From NCBI RefSeq assembly GCF_038150125.1, contig NZ_JBBVMF010000019.1, forward strand, positions 1 through 64,000: a stretch of 64,000 bases of DNA, in the 5' to 3' direction. The translations under genes were made by a program, and so were the position numbers. Numbering within the stretch: the stretch's first letter is position 1; each line of letters opens with the position of its first letter. A model generated the notes under the pieces. That model saw only the letters and a program-made list of their open reading frames with translations, did no database searches and had not been told where the DNA came from. Below are positions 1 to 9,066 of this stretch, piece by piece. Source of the stretch: SW132 sp038150125 (GTDB lineage Bacteria > Bacteroidota > Rhodothermia > Balneolales > Balneolaceae).

Positions 1-84
1 AAACTTTCCATGGGAACGTCATGGGGGAAGTATGTTCTTGACTTTCTTTTTTATATAAGAACCATATAAAGAGTACAAAGAGCT

Positions 85-1575
85 TTGAAAAAGTATATCA
101 TCTATATTCTGCCACTTGCGCTTCTATTTTCATTTTCTTGTGATTCTGAATCGGGGACTCCCCTTCTATTTGAAACCGTTTGGGAACGAGACATTCAGGC
201 TATTGGCACGCACTCCTCTCCAAGGCCTGTTGATTTAAATAATGACGGTATCAGTGATCTCATTTTAGGTGCCGGCGGCTTGGAAATGGAATCAACATCA
301 ATAGGAATATTAGCGGTTAACGGCGCAACCGGCGACACTCTCTGGACCCTTCCCGCAAGAGATCAGGTCTTTGGGTCTCCCACTTTTCTGGATATTACCG
401 GCAATGGAAAAGATGATATACTCATCAATGGCAGAGCTGGGATGTTGTTTGCAGTAGAAGGAGAAACCGGTTCAATTCTCTGGGAATTTCTACCTGATGT
501 AACATTTGAGGAGGCAAGAGATCTCGGTATCTACAATTTTTACAATCCACAACTTATCCCGGACCAGGATGGGGACGGAATCGATGACATTTTAATTGCA
601 AATGGCGGAGATTATACGATCCCCCCGTACGAGGAAAATCGACCGGCTGGAAAACTGATGGTAATCAATTCTTCAAATGGCCATATTATCGCTGAAGCAA
701 CCGTACCGGACGGCAAGGAAACCTACATGTCTGCCGTAGTAAGCCAGTTGAGTGAGAGTGATACAACACACAGTGTATTTTTCGGTACGGGCGGAGAAAC
801 CATCGGAGGTTCATTGTACGTTACCACTCTCAATGATGTACTTAAAGGTGACCTTTCCTCTTCGCTTCAGCTTGCAGTCGGAGAAAGTAAAGGATTTATT
901 GCTCCTCCCGTTTTGGCTGATATAAATGGTGATGGTTATTTAGATATTATTGCAAATGCCGTTGATGGAAGGACCCTTGCAATTAACGGTGAAGACTTCA
1001 CCCCGATGTGGGATGTAGAAATTGATAATACAGAAAATTACGGCTCTCTTGCAGTCGGAAGATTTACTGACTCTTCCAGGCTTGACATTTTTACAAGTTA
1101 CACAATTGGTATCTGGCCAAACCTCAGAGACAATCTGCATCTTCTCATTAATGGCAGAACCGGCGAAGTTTTGAGCCGCGATACACTTGGAGTGTTTCAA
1201 ACCGCTTCTCCCATTGCTGCTGATTTAACAGGAAATGGCTATGAAGACGCAGTATTAAGTGTCAACATTGGGTACGAACAGTTTGACGGGTCGTACCATT
1301 ATAACCATATGCTCGTAGGGCAGGATTTTAAAATCGGCCATCAGTTCTCAATCGACGAACTTCGCCCCGGCGCAAACCTATCCTCCACTCCCTGGATCGG
1401 GGACCTTGACGGAAACGGATATCTTGATATCGTATATGCTGTATCAACTAATGAAAAGAATATATTTGGCGTAAGCAGCCTGAGCCTGATTCGGTTACAG
1501 GCAATATCCCAAAGTGACACTGAAACAAAATGGGGCTCCTACATGGGAAGTGATTTTGATGGTATCTTCGATTAA
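85..1575 (+). CDS. FG-GAP/PQQ-like beta-propeller lipoprotein
   Basis: A 496-residue exported lipoprotein. The start is TTG at 85, directly ahead of a good signal peptide (KK, then a hydrophobic run) and a lipobox ending in Cys19. The mature protein carries at least six spaced Asp/Asn/Gly-rich calcium-type loops such as DLNNDGISD, DQDGDGIDD, DINGDGYLD and DLDGNGYLD, typical of FG-GAP/VCBS propeller blades, with PQQ-like strands (AVNGATGDTLW) between them. That suggests a 6-8 bladed propeller on the outer membrane or periplasmic face, for binding rather than catalysis, since no catalytic motif is visible. It stands alone and converges on the large ThuA fusion. The ligand is unknown. The fold call is firm; the start codon is moderately sure because no clear ribosome binding site precedes it. 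Confidence 0.8.
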   Translation: MKKYIIYILPLALLFSFSCDSESGTPLLFETVWERDIQAIGTHSSPRPVDLNNDGISDLILGAGGLEMESTSIGILAVNGATGDTLWTLPARDQVFGSPTFLDITGNGKDDILINGRAGMLFAVEGETGSILWEFLPDVTFEEARDLGIYNFYNPQLIPDQDGDGIDDILIANGGDYTIPPYEENRPAGKLMVINSSNGHIIAEATVPDGKETYMSAVVSQLSESDTTHSVFFGTGGETIGGSLYVTTLNDVLKGDLSSSLQLAVGESKGFIAPPVLADINGDGYLDIIANAVDGRTLAINGEDFTPMWDVEIDNTENYGSLAVGRFTDSSRLDIFTSYTIGIWPNLRDNLHLLINGRTGEVLSRDTLGVFQTASPIAADLTGNGYEDAVLSVNIGYEQFDGSYHYNHMLVGQDFKIGHQFSIDELRPGANLSSTPWIGDLDGNGYLDIVYAVSTNEKNIFGVSSLSLIRLQAISQSDTETKWGSYMGSDFDGIFD

Positions 1576-1648
1576 GATTTTACGAGCTTAAAATATTTTC
1601 AATCCCTGAATAAATCTGTTGAACTCAGACTAAACAATGTTCATTCCG

Positions 1649-1675
1649 AAAGCTACTTACAGCTTTTGCCTTTTT
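1649..1675 (+). terminator. possible rho-independent terminator
   Basis: A short inverted repeat (AAAGCT, loop ACTTAC, AGCTTT) is followed after four bases by five Ts, about 75 bases beyond the preceding stop and just before the convergent gene end at 1694. The six-pair AT-rich stem is weak. Confidence 0.35.
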
Positions 1676-1693
1676 AAATTCTCACTTTTGCCG

Positions 1694-4600
1694 TTATGGC
1701 TTAAACTCCACGACCGTCAGGATCACGGTTCCTTCTTCCCGTTCATCTGCAGGGCGGCTCATAAAATAGATATCGTGATAGTCCTCGTCTGACACTGAGT
1801 TTATTGGAATGCTAACAACGTCGTTGAAGAATCCCTGAGGTGACCGTTCATTTGGCCTGGCCACGCCTTCACCTAAAACTTCTCCCTCAGGAGAACCCAG
1901 ACGAATTTCGAAACGGTATCCATAGTCCAGTGCTTCTTGTGACCCTGCTGTGAGTTTAATTTCACTAACACCTTTCAAGTGAATACCATTAAAGCTGAAG
2001 GAACCCTGACCATTAGGAGCCAGCAGAAGTTTCATGCCGCCATACTCCATATCATTATAGTTACTGAGATTTCGCGCAGATTCGGCACCCATCCGGCTGT
2101 TTCGCAGCGTAACTGTTGCATTGCCGCTTAAAGGCTTCAGCTGTTCAGTTCCTTCATCGGAATAGGTTGCAGATATCATCAGCACCCCATTCTCCCTGAC
2201 CTCTTCACCAAGTGATGGATCCAGCGCTCCTTCGGCAGGCAGAGATTCAGTTAGTTCTCCATCTTCAGCCAGTGATTTTATCCAGGCTACGATCTTATTC
2301 GCATCTTCTTCAGCCAAATCTGAATGTGCAGGCATGGCTACATCTCCCCAAACCCCGGAGCTTCCGCTGATAATGCGATTTTTGAGGTAGCTGAGGGCAT
2401 CACTCTCTCCCTTATACCGATCGGCTATCGCTTGGTATGAGGGCCCCACTGAGCTGTTCACCTGGTGATGACATGCCCGGCATCCCAATGATGAAACAAG
2501 ATTTCTGCCGGACATCACATCCGTGAAGATCAAGTGCCCGTCAGGTCCTTCAGTTTCCTCTGAATCTTCGCTTACCATGATATAATCAGCTGATACAAAT
2601 AAATTATCGGTATCAAGAGTCGTTGAAACGCCTTCTGGTCCTTTATCCCGTACCTCTATGCCGTACTGTACATCCTTGCCGGGGAAGTAGAAGGATCGGT
2701 TACCCTCTAAATTAATTTGTACGACGGGAGCAGCGTTACCGGCGTATAGAGAGATGGATTCAGATGTGGCAGAAAGTCCTTCAGGGTCCTGAGCAGTAAC
2801 TGAAACCGTGTAGTCACCAATTTCTTCAAATGTATATTGTAATTCTGGTTCCGAGGTCTCAATTTCGTCCCCGGTACTGAGTTCCCAGGTATAGGTCATC
2901 GCATCACCCTCCAGATCTTCTGCATCAACAGTAAAAACAACCTCAAAAGGAAGTAAACCAGACGTTCTGTCCGTGTTGACAGAGTGAATAATAGGTGCTC
3001 GATTTCCGGGGTTAAAATCTATACGTGATAAACCGGAATCAGAGTTTTTGCTAAACCAGCCTTTCCCATATTCCAACAGATAAAGATGACCATCAGGGCC
3101 AAGTTCCATATCCATAATAGCATTAAATGGAGTTTGGTCCATAAATGGCTCCATTTTTGAATACTCACCGTCCGGGTGCATCGTCACCACTCTTATCCAG
3201 TCCCGCACCCAGTCATAAACAAACAGTTTACCATCATAATATTCAGGCAGACCGCCTCCGCTGGTGTACAGATCCGAGTAATAAACCGGACCGGCCATCG
3301 CATTTCTTCCGCCGCTTCTAACAAGCGGAAAGTCGTTGGATGCCGTATAAGGATACCAGATAAAAGCCGGTTTGGCTGGAGGTAACTCTGTAAGGCCGGT
3401 ATTATTCGGGGAATCATTAACAGGATTTTGCGGATCAAACATATCACCCGGCGTGCCTGTTGCATAATTGTATTCATTGTAAGGAAAATTATTTCCTACA
3501 AAAAACGGCCATCCATAGTGTCCCGGCTCTCTTGCCACGTTAATTTCATCATAGCCAAGTGAGCCGCGAACTCCGATACTATCTGCCCGTGCATCCGGGC
3601 CAATATCACCCCAAAAAAGATCCCCCGTTTTGGGATCCACTGAGATCCTGTATGGGTTCCGTGTTCCCTGTACGTAAATCTCCGGCCTTGTATTCTCGGT
3701 GCCCTCAGGATAGAGATTTCCGTCAGGGATATCATAGCTGCCATCTTCATTTACTTTGATCCGCAGGATTTTGCCTCTCAAATCATTTGTATTACCTGAC
3801 GTTCTACGGGCATCGTACTGTTCAAATCCGGGCCGGGCATCCAGCGGGGCATATCCGTCAAGCTGATGTGGCTGATCAGGTTGATTAAATGGAGTTGAAT
3901 TATCACCGGTTGACAGGAATAAAAATCCGTCACTACTGAATGCGAGTGAACCGCCCGTATGGCAGCAGATATGCCGCTGAGAGTAAAGTTCAAGAACCGT
4001 AGTTTCCGACTCCATATCGAGCCGGTCATCAACCAGTGTAAACCTGGATAATCGGTTGACAGACGTGTCAGCGGGAGCATAATAGATATAGACATGATTG
4101 TTATCCTGAAAGTTTGGGTCTGCGGTCATCCCAACAACCCCCTCCTCAGCATTCACTCTCTCTGCATCTGTTTCGTGATACACATCCAGCATTCCGGCCT
4201 GAAAAAGTGAACCGGTGTCGTTTTTGTACAACAAAATTTCGCCTCTTCGCTGAGCAATTAAAACATCGAGATTTGGAAGAATTGCCATTTCTGTAGGCTC
4301 ATAAAATTCCCCTTCTGAAAGAAACGTTTTGCTAAACCTGTTCTCTTCCGGTACGCTCTCTGTCCTGGCATTCGAATAATTAAGGCTGTTATCACCTATA
4401 GCATATTTAATACCCTGATGAAGATGTTTTAGATAAAGATCTTCATCATAGGACTCTGGTGTATGGCCAAGGCCCGTGTAAAAAGCCCTTCCGCCATCAT
4501 ATTCATGAAACCAGGCAATCGGGTGATACCCCATATCCATTCCACCCTGGTAGCTGTCTTCATCAACAGTCATTAATACATTGATCTCATCATACATCTC

Positions 4601-5143
4601 CTGATAGCTGTACCATTCGTCCGTGCGCTGCCATCTTTCCGGTAAAAATTCAGTAGCGGGATGGTCAGAATTTACGACCTCTAATATACCTTCCTGTACA
4701 TTTGGATGAGGGTCGTTGATCCCGGGGTGATCGGAAAAATATCCTCCAACCAGCCGGCCGTACCAGCCCCAATCATACTCAGTATCTGCTGCAGAGTGGA
4801 CCCCAACAAAGCCGCCACCCGCCTGAATAAATCGTTCGAATTCAGTTTCCTGAAGATGGTTCAGCACGTTACCGGTTGTATTTAAAAATACCACCGCTGC
4901 GTATTGTTGCAGATTCTCTTCCGTAAATGCACCTGCATCTGTTGTGGTATCAACCGCGAAGCCTTGTTCGCTCCCCATCTTCTGAATGGCGTTAACGCCA
5001 TCCGGAATTGAATTGTGGTAAAACCCGGCTGTTTTTGAAAAAACCAGGATTCGGGGTTCATTAAAGCTGTTGCAGGATGTAAAGAAAAGTGTTAGAGCAA
5101 AAAGAGTGATAAACAAACGCGCAAGAGAGGTACCGAAATGCAT
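1694..5143 (-). CDS. ThuA / sugar dehydrogenase / PKD / cytochrome c fusion lipoprotein
   Basis: A 1149-residue multidomain lipoprotein (lipobox Cys24, TLFFTSC). Domains in order: a ThuA/trehalose-utilisation glutamine-amidotransferase-like domain (about 28-250, including GGGFVGVHSAADTEYDWGWY); a glucose/sorbosone dehydrogenase-like PQQ propeller (about 270-713, with HICCHTGGSLAFSSDG and GTRNPYRISVDP); a PKD domain (about 716-801); a monoheme cytochrome c with CRACH near residue 885 and a likely distal Met in AMPAH; and a C-terminal carbohydrate-binding-like domain (about 1040-1149). The layout matches large ThuA-plus-dehydrogenase proteins of Bacteroidota and Planctomycetota. By inference it oxidises a sugar at the cell surface and passes electrons from PQQ to the heme. 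Monocistronic. Substrate unknown. Confidence 0.85.
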   Translation of the reverse strand: MHFGTSLARLFITLFALTLFFTSCNSFNEPRILVFSKTAGFYHNSIPDGVNAIQKMGSEQGFAVDTTTDAGAFTEENLQQYAAVVFLNTTGNVLNHLQETEFERFIQAGGGFVGVHSAADTEYDWGWYGRLVGGYFSDHPGINDPHPNVQEGILEVVNSDHPATEFLPERWQRTDEWYSYQEMYDEINVLMTVDEDSYQGGMDMGYHPIAWFHEYDGGRAFYTGLGHTPESYDEDLYLKHLHQGIKYAIGDNSLNYSNARTESVPEENRFSKTFLSEGEFYEPTEMAILPNLDVLIAQRRGEILLYKNDTGSLFQAGMLDVYHETDAERVNAEEGVVGMTADPNFQDNNHVYIYYAPADTSVNRLSRFTLVDDRLDMESETTVLELYSQRHICCHTGGSLAFSSDGFLFLSTGDNSTPFNQPDQPHQLDGYAPLDARPGFEQYDARRTSGNTNDLRGKILRIKVNEDGSYDIPDGNLYPEGTENTRPEIYVQGTRNPYRISVDPKTGDLFWGDIGPDARADSIGVRGSLGYDEINVAREPGHYGWPFFVGNNFPYNEYNYATGTPGDMFDPQNPVNDSPNNTGLTELPPAKPAFIWYPYTASNDFPLVRSGGRNAMAGPVYYSDLYTSGGGLPEYYDGKLFVYDWVRDWIRVVTMHPDGEYSKMEPFMDQTPFNAIMDMELGPDGHLYLLEYGKGWFSKNSDSGLSRIDFNPGNRAPIIHSVNTDRTSGLLPFEVVFTVDAEDLEGDAMTYTWELSTGDEIETSEPELQYTFEEIGDYTVSVTAQDPEGLSATSESISLYAGNAAPVVQINLEGNRSFYFPGKDVQYGIEVRDKGPEGVSTTLDTDNLFVSADYIMVSEDSEETEGPDGHLIFTDVMSGRNLVSSLGCRACHHQVNSSVGPSYQAIADRYKGESDALSYLKNRIISGSSGVWGDVAMPAHSDLAEEDANKIVAWIKSLAEDGELTESLPAEGALDPSLGEEVRENGVLMISATYSDEGTEQLKPLSGNATVTLRNSRMGAESARNLSNYNDMEYGGMKLLLAPNGQGSFSFNGIHLKGVSEIKLTAGSQEALDYGYRFEIRLGSPEGEVLGEGVARPNERSPQGFFNDVVSIPINSVSDEDYHDIYFMSRPADEREEGTVILTVVEFKP

Positions 5144-5276
5144 AAAAAATCAAAATGTGTTAACGGTTTTTTTCTGACTCTATTGATACGCAATTAATGC
5201 CATAGTTCAAAGTCTATTCAATTAAACAAAATATAGCCCGGAGTTGTGATATCCGGAAATTAAAGCGTTGAGATTT

Positions 5277-5327
5277 TAGGCGTGAAAAGTGAGAAGTGAG
5301 ATTTTTGAAATGTGAAAAGTGAGAAGG
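5277..5327. repeat. degenerate period-7 tandem repeat
   Basis: Units close to GTGAAAA/GTGAGAA/GTGAGAT follow one another with a seven-base period. Similar heptamer tracts occur at 5468, 18262, 42336, 43935, 44045 and 47217. Non-coding. Confidence 0.5.
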
Positions 5328-5337
5328 CAATGAGTCA

Positions 5338-5356
5338 TCGCGCACTTGATGCGCGA
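5338..5356. repeat. perfect 7-bp hairpin
   Basis: TCGCGCA, a five-base loop, TGCGCGA, in the space between the ThuA fusion and the ABC exporter. No T tract follows, so a terminator is unlikely. It looks like part of a palindromic repeat. Confidence 0.4.
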
Positions 5357-5420
5357 TCTCCCATCTTTGCCATGGATAAAAGCTTGCCAATAGCCTGAGC
5401 CATATCCCAATCAACGTTTG

Positions 5421-5447
5421 GAGATCCCGGCTCGGGGGCCGGGATGA
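5421..5447. repeat. REP-like palindrome (ATCCCGG...CCGGGAT)
   Basis: ATCCCGG at 5424-5430 pairs with CCGGGAT at 5439-5445. A near-identical element lies at 42290-42316 and a broken one near 43867, so this is a dispersed palindromic family. Confidence 0.6.
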
Positions 5448-5467
5448 CTAAATGGTCAGACGTAAAT

Positions 5468-5500
5468 CTCAAATCTCACGTCTCATGTCTCAAATCTATC
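5468..5500. repeat. period-7 tandem repeat (CTCAAAT/CTCACGT/CTCATGT)
   Basis: Four consecutive heptamers begin CTCA and vary in the last three bases. The upstream extension of the ABC exporter reading frame runs through this tract, which is one reason to place that gene's start at 5566. Confidence 0.5.
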
Positions 5501-5565
5501 CTCCCCCGCACGTTCCTTTCTCATCTTTCGTTTGCGTACATTATTGCATAACTCAAACCCCTGAA

Positions 5566-7359
5566 ATGCCTCCATCAAACGACGAAAAAAAGCGAAGTGT
5601 TAAGTCACTTTTAGATACATTAAGAGACATTTTTGCGCTGAGTAAGCCGTACCGCGTCCGATTTTACCTGGCGACTGTTGCTGTTTTGATTGCCTCAGCC
5701 ATCTGGCTGACCGTACCGCTGGGGCTACGCGAGCTGATCGATGCAGTCTTTGAAGTTGGAAATCGCAGCCTGCTGAACTGGCTGGCTATCGGGCTGTTTG
5801 TACTTTTTATTATGCAGTCTCTTTTTTCATTTCTGGGTAATTATCACCTCGAATGGGTGGGTGAGCGTGTGATTACCGATCTTCGAAAAAAGGTTTATGA
5901 ACATTTGCATCGTTTGGGGTTCCGCTTCTATGAAAATCGCAGACTCGGCGAAATTACTTCACGGCTGACCAACGATGTGGGCTCAATCCGCACTGCTCTC
6001 ACCGATTCCCTGCCACAACTTTTCACCATTACTTTTTCACTGATTGGTTCGGTCACGCTGATGGTAATCCTGAACTGGCGTCTCAGTCTCGTAATTTTTG
6101 TGACGGTTCCTTTGATCACTATCGCCACCCGTTACTTTGGGCAAAAAATCCGGAGTCTGTCGAAAAACATCCAGGATGACCTGGCTGAGTCCACAGCGGT
6201 TGCCGAAGATGCACTCGGGGCTGTTCGCCTGGTGAAAGCGTTTGTGCGGGAAGAGTACGAAGTAGAACGTTACTCAACTGCCGTGGAACAACTGTTCGGA
6301 ACAGCCCGCCGAAAAATGGTGCTTACCCAGCTCTTTTGGTCAGGCGTGGGCATCATGTTTATGAGCACACTGGTGATAATTTTTTGGTATGGAGGGATTG
6401 AAGTACTTGCCGGTAGGCTCACGGCCGGTGACCTTGTGGCCTTTATCATTTACGCCCTCAATATTTCCCGATCGGTCAGCCAGACATCACGCCTCTATGC
6501 AGCTGTGAATACAGCGGCCGGGGCATCTGAACGTATTTTTGAGCTTCTTGATGAGGTTCCGGAAATCACTGACTCACCCGATGCAAAAGCTATCAGCCAT
6601 GTGGATGGATCAATCAGGGCAGTGAACATTCAGTTCAGTTATGATGAGGGTCAGCCGGTTCTCAAAGATATTTCCTTTGATGCAGAAGCCGGAGAAACTA
6701 TTGCTCTTGTAGGGCCAAGTGGAGCCGGAAAAACCACGCTGCTTAACCTGATTCCCCGTTTTTATGACCCGCAGGAAGGCTCCATTCTTCTCGACGGAAC
6801 CGACATCAGAGAATACAAAGTGAAATCGCTAAGGAGACAGATTTCTATTGTCCCTCAGGAGGTTCACCTGTTTGGAACATCAGTGAAAGAGAATATTCGT
6901 TATGGAAAGCTTGAAGCCACAGATGAGCAGGTTGTTGCAGCTGCAAAGGCAGCAAACGCCCACGATTTTATTTCAGCCATGCCGGAAGGATACGACTCTA
7001 TGATTGGCGAAAAGGGAGTAAAACTCAGTGGCGGCCAGCGCCAGCGCCTGGCTATTGCGCGGGCCATTCTGAAAGATCCGGCGATTCTTCTGCTTGATGA
7101 AGCCACATCATCACTCGATTCTGAATCAGAAGCCCAGGTGCAGGATGCCCTCTACCGGCTGATGCAGGACCGAACCACATTTGTAATCGCGCACCGCCTC
7201 TCGACCGTACAGCATGCTGATAGAATCCTCGTGCTCGAAGACGGCCGAATTATTGAAACCGGAACGCACGCAGAGCTGATCGATCAAAATGGACTTTACA
7301 GCCATCTTTATGCACTGCAGTTTCGGGATCTTGATGAAGAAGGGAAATTGGTTGATTAG
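5566..7359 (+). CDS. MsbA-like ABC exporter (fused TMD-NBD)
   Basis: A 597-residue half-transporter of the lipid/multidrug exporter type. The membrane domain covers about residues 20-310 with six predicted helices. The ATPase domain follows, with Walker A GPSGAGKTT, signature LSGGQRQR, Walker B ILLLDEATSSLDS and H-loop VIAHRLST, all intact, so a homodimer would be catalytically competent. The frame opens at 5452, but its first 38 codons cross heptamer-repeat DNA, so I chose the ATG at 5566 (MPPSNDEKK). Likely substrates are lipid A precursor, lipids or drugs, but sequence cannot decide. It is not in an operon with the second exporter at 9067, which is on the other strand. Confidence 0.9.
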   Translation: MPPSNDEKKRSVKSLLDTLRDIFALSKPYRVRFYLATVAVLIASAIWLTVPLGLRELIDAVFEVGNRSLLNWLAIGLFVLFIMQSLFSFLGNYHLEWVGERVITDLRKKVYEHLHRLGFRFYENRRLGEITSRLTNDVGSIRTALTDSLPQLFTITFSLIGSVTLMVILNWRLSLVIFVTVPLITIATRYFGQKIRSLSKNIQDDLAESTAVAEDALGAVRLVKAFVREEYEVERYSTAVEQLFGTARRKMVLTQLFWSGVGIMFMSTLVIIFWYGGIEVLAGRLTAGDLVAFIIYALNISRSVSQTSRLYAAVNTAAGASERIFELLDEVPEITDSPDAKAISHVDGSIRAVNIQFSYDEGQPVLKDISFDAEAGETIALVGPSGAGKTTLLNLIPRFYDPQEGSILLDGTDIREYKVKSLRRQISIVPQEVHLFGTSVKENIRYGKLEATDEQVVAAAKAANAHDFISAMPEGYDSMIGEKGVKLSGGQRQRLAIARAILKDPAILLLDEATSSLDSESEAQVQDALYRLMQDRTTFVIAHRLSTVQHADRILVLEDGRIIETGTHAELIDQNGLYSHLYALQFRDLDEEGKLVD

Positions 7360-7455
7360 TTGATTTGTTATTTGAGAATTGGGGAATAGGTTATTAATTG
7401 CCGTTTTTATTTCTGTATAATGGCCCTGAAAATTATCAATCTAATTTGTAACTGT

Positions 7456-8142
7456 ATGTTATACTCAAGAATTCTTCTGCTTCAGATCGCTTTCGTCTGC
7501 ACAATGTGTTCAGGGCTGATGGCTCAAGCCAACATGACCGAACCTGATCCCCTTCGATTTGAAGAAGAGATTGACTCGTTTGCCGGCTGGGATGCCAAAA
7601 ATTCGGCGCCGGACGATGCACTTTTGTTTGTCGGAAGTTCCAGTATCCGGTTTTGGGATACGGCCAAGGCCTTTCCGGACTACCCGGTCATCAACCGCGG
7701 ATTTGGCGGATCGCACCTTTCAGACGTTCTATACTACTACGATCGTGTGATTGGCCGGTTCGATCCTTCGATGATCCTCCTGTACTGTGGTGAAAATGAC
7801 ATCGCCGCCGGCCTTGATCCCGATAAAGTTTTTGATGACTACACTGAGCTGCTCAGCCGTATCGGTCAGCCATTTCCAGACGCAGACGTTGTTTATATCT
7901 CCATCAAACCAAGTGGCAGCCGTCAGGCGTTTACCGATCAGTTCGAGGCTTTTAATGAGCGTGTAAAAAAATTCAACGAAACAACAAACCGTCTTCATTA
8001 TGTTGATCTGGCTTCTTTGCTTATACATGATAACGGCACGCCTGATGACTCACTTTTTGTAGATGACCGTCTTCATCTGAATGAGAATGGATACCGGCTG
8101 TGGAATGAGAAGATGCGGGAGTTTTTGGCAGACATTCGATAA
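7456..8142 (+). CDS. secreted SGNH/GDSL-family hydrolase
   Basis: About 228 residues with a signal peptide ending near AQA. SGNH blocks are visible: block I GSSSIRFW (nucleophile Ser), block II GFGG, block III GENDIAAG with the Asn, and a C-terminal block V DDRLHLNENGY with Asp and His. These fit a lipase/acylhydrolase or carbohydrate esterase acting outside the cytoplasm. An upstream in-frame ATG at 7420 would add 12 residues; the start at 7456 gives a more normal signal peptide. It lies 96 bases after the ABC exporter and may be cotranscribed. Substrate unknown, though acetylated polysaccharide is plausible in this polysaccharide-oriented genome. Confidence 0.85.
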   Translation: MLYSRILLLQIAFVCTMCSGLMAQANMTEPDPLRFEEEIDSFAGWDAKNSAPDDALLFVGSSSIRFWDTAKAFPDYPVINRGFGGSHLSDVLYYYDRVIGRFDPSMILLYCGENDIAAGLDPDKVFDDYTELLSRIGQPFPDADVVYISIKPSGSRQAFTDQFEAFNERVKKFNETTNRLHYVDLASLLIHDNGTPDDSLFVDDRLHLNENGYRLWNEKMREFLADIR

Positions 8143-8424
8143 TACTGATTGTTTCAATGGTTGATTTGAAACAGATGATTGGATTGTAACTTTACAGATG
8201 TCTTTTCTAACGCTAAACGAATCAGACATAAACTATCCCGAGTCAGGCGTATCGAGGTGTTAACATTATCCCCATTCAATTTTCTTTAGATGATAATATT
8301 AACTATAGAATCATATTCGCATACAATTGAGTGGGCAGTGAAACGATCGCTTGATAAACGATTGTGATAATTCTCAGAATTTAGTACTGTTGTATAAGCA
8401 TTACAGCTAACAAATTATACTAAT

Positions 8425-8610
8425 ATGCATGATACAACTCTTAAGCAAAAAGTGATAGACAGCATTGAAAAGCTACCTGAAGATGCGTCTTTAGATGAGA
8501 TCATGGAACGCATCTATTTTATTCATAAAATTGAAGTAGGACTGAAACAGTCTGAGCAAGGAGATGTTATTTCTCATGATGAGGTATTTAAAAAAATTGA
8601 TAGATGGTAA
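8425..8610 (+). CDS. antitoxin of RelE/ParE-type module
   Basis: A 61-residue acidic protein with no DNA-binding motif I can name. The C-terminal half (GLKQSEQGDVISHDEV) resembles the short antitoxins annotated upstream of RelE/ParE toxins. Its TAA overlaps the toxin ATG by seven bases (ATGGTAA), implying translational coupling. It would neutralise the following toxin and probably help autoregulate the operon. The assignment rests on size, order, overlap and partner more than on sequence. Confidence 0.75.
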   Translation: MHDTTLKQKVIDSIEKLPEDASLDEIMERIYFIHKIEVGLKQSEQGDVISHDEVFKKIDRW

Positions 8611-8903
8611 GTCTTCATTGGACACCTCAAGCCGTTGATGATTTAGAATCCATTTTTCAATATATCAGTCACGATTCGCGTCCCACTGCAAAAATTTTTG
8701 TTGAGAAATTTTACTATCGTGTTGATCAACTTCGACATTTCCCTCTGAGCGGCCGAGTTATTCCCGAAATTGAACGGAAAGATATCAGAGAGTTAATTTA
8801 TAAAAACTATCGAATTGTGTATCAGACTGTGAATAAAGATCATATCCACATTCTTACAGTTTTTCACTCAAGCAAGAACTTAGATGATACTAAATTACCC
8901 TGA
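8604..8903 (+). CDS. RelE/ParE-family toxin
   Basis: A 99-residue protein with the family pattern: WTPQAVDDLESIFQYI at the N terminus, FPLSGRVIPE in the middle, then RELIYKNYRIVYQ and a C-terminal strand HILTVFHSSKN. In this superfamily such proteins are ribosome-dependent mRNA interferases (RelE) or gyrase poisons (ParE). The N-terminal DL.SI..YI and GR..PE motifs lean to the ParE side. Paired with the antitoxin at 8425. No mobile-element ends were recognised around the pair. Confidence 0.85.
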   Translation: MVSLHWTPQAVDDLESIFQYISHDSRPTAKIFVEKFYYRVDQLRHFPLSGRVIPEIERKDIRELIYKNYRIVYQTVNKDHIHILTVFHSSKNLDDTKLP

Positions 8904-9066
8904 TCTGGTGCATACCATGGTCATCGTTATAAAAGATTAAAAGTCATGCAGTTAGATTCATTTCTTAATGTTTATCAAATCTTTTCCGGAAATGAATTTC
9001 GACTTGATATTCCTATCTGTTGGACGTCATCACTAACGGATTAATAAAACAACTTTAAAGAAGCTA

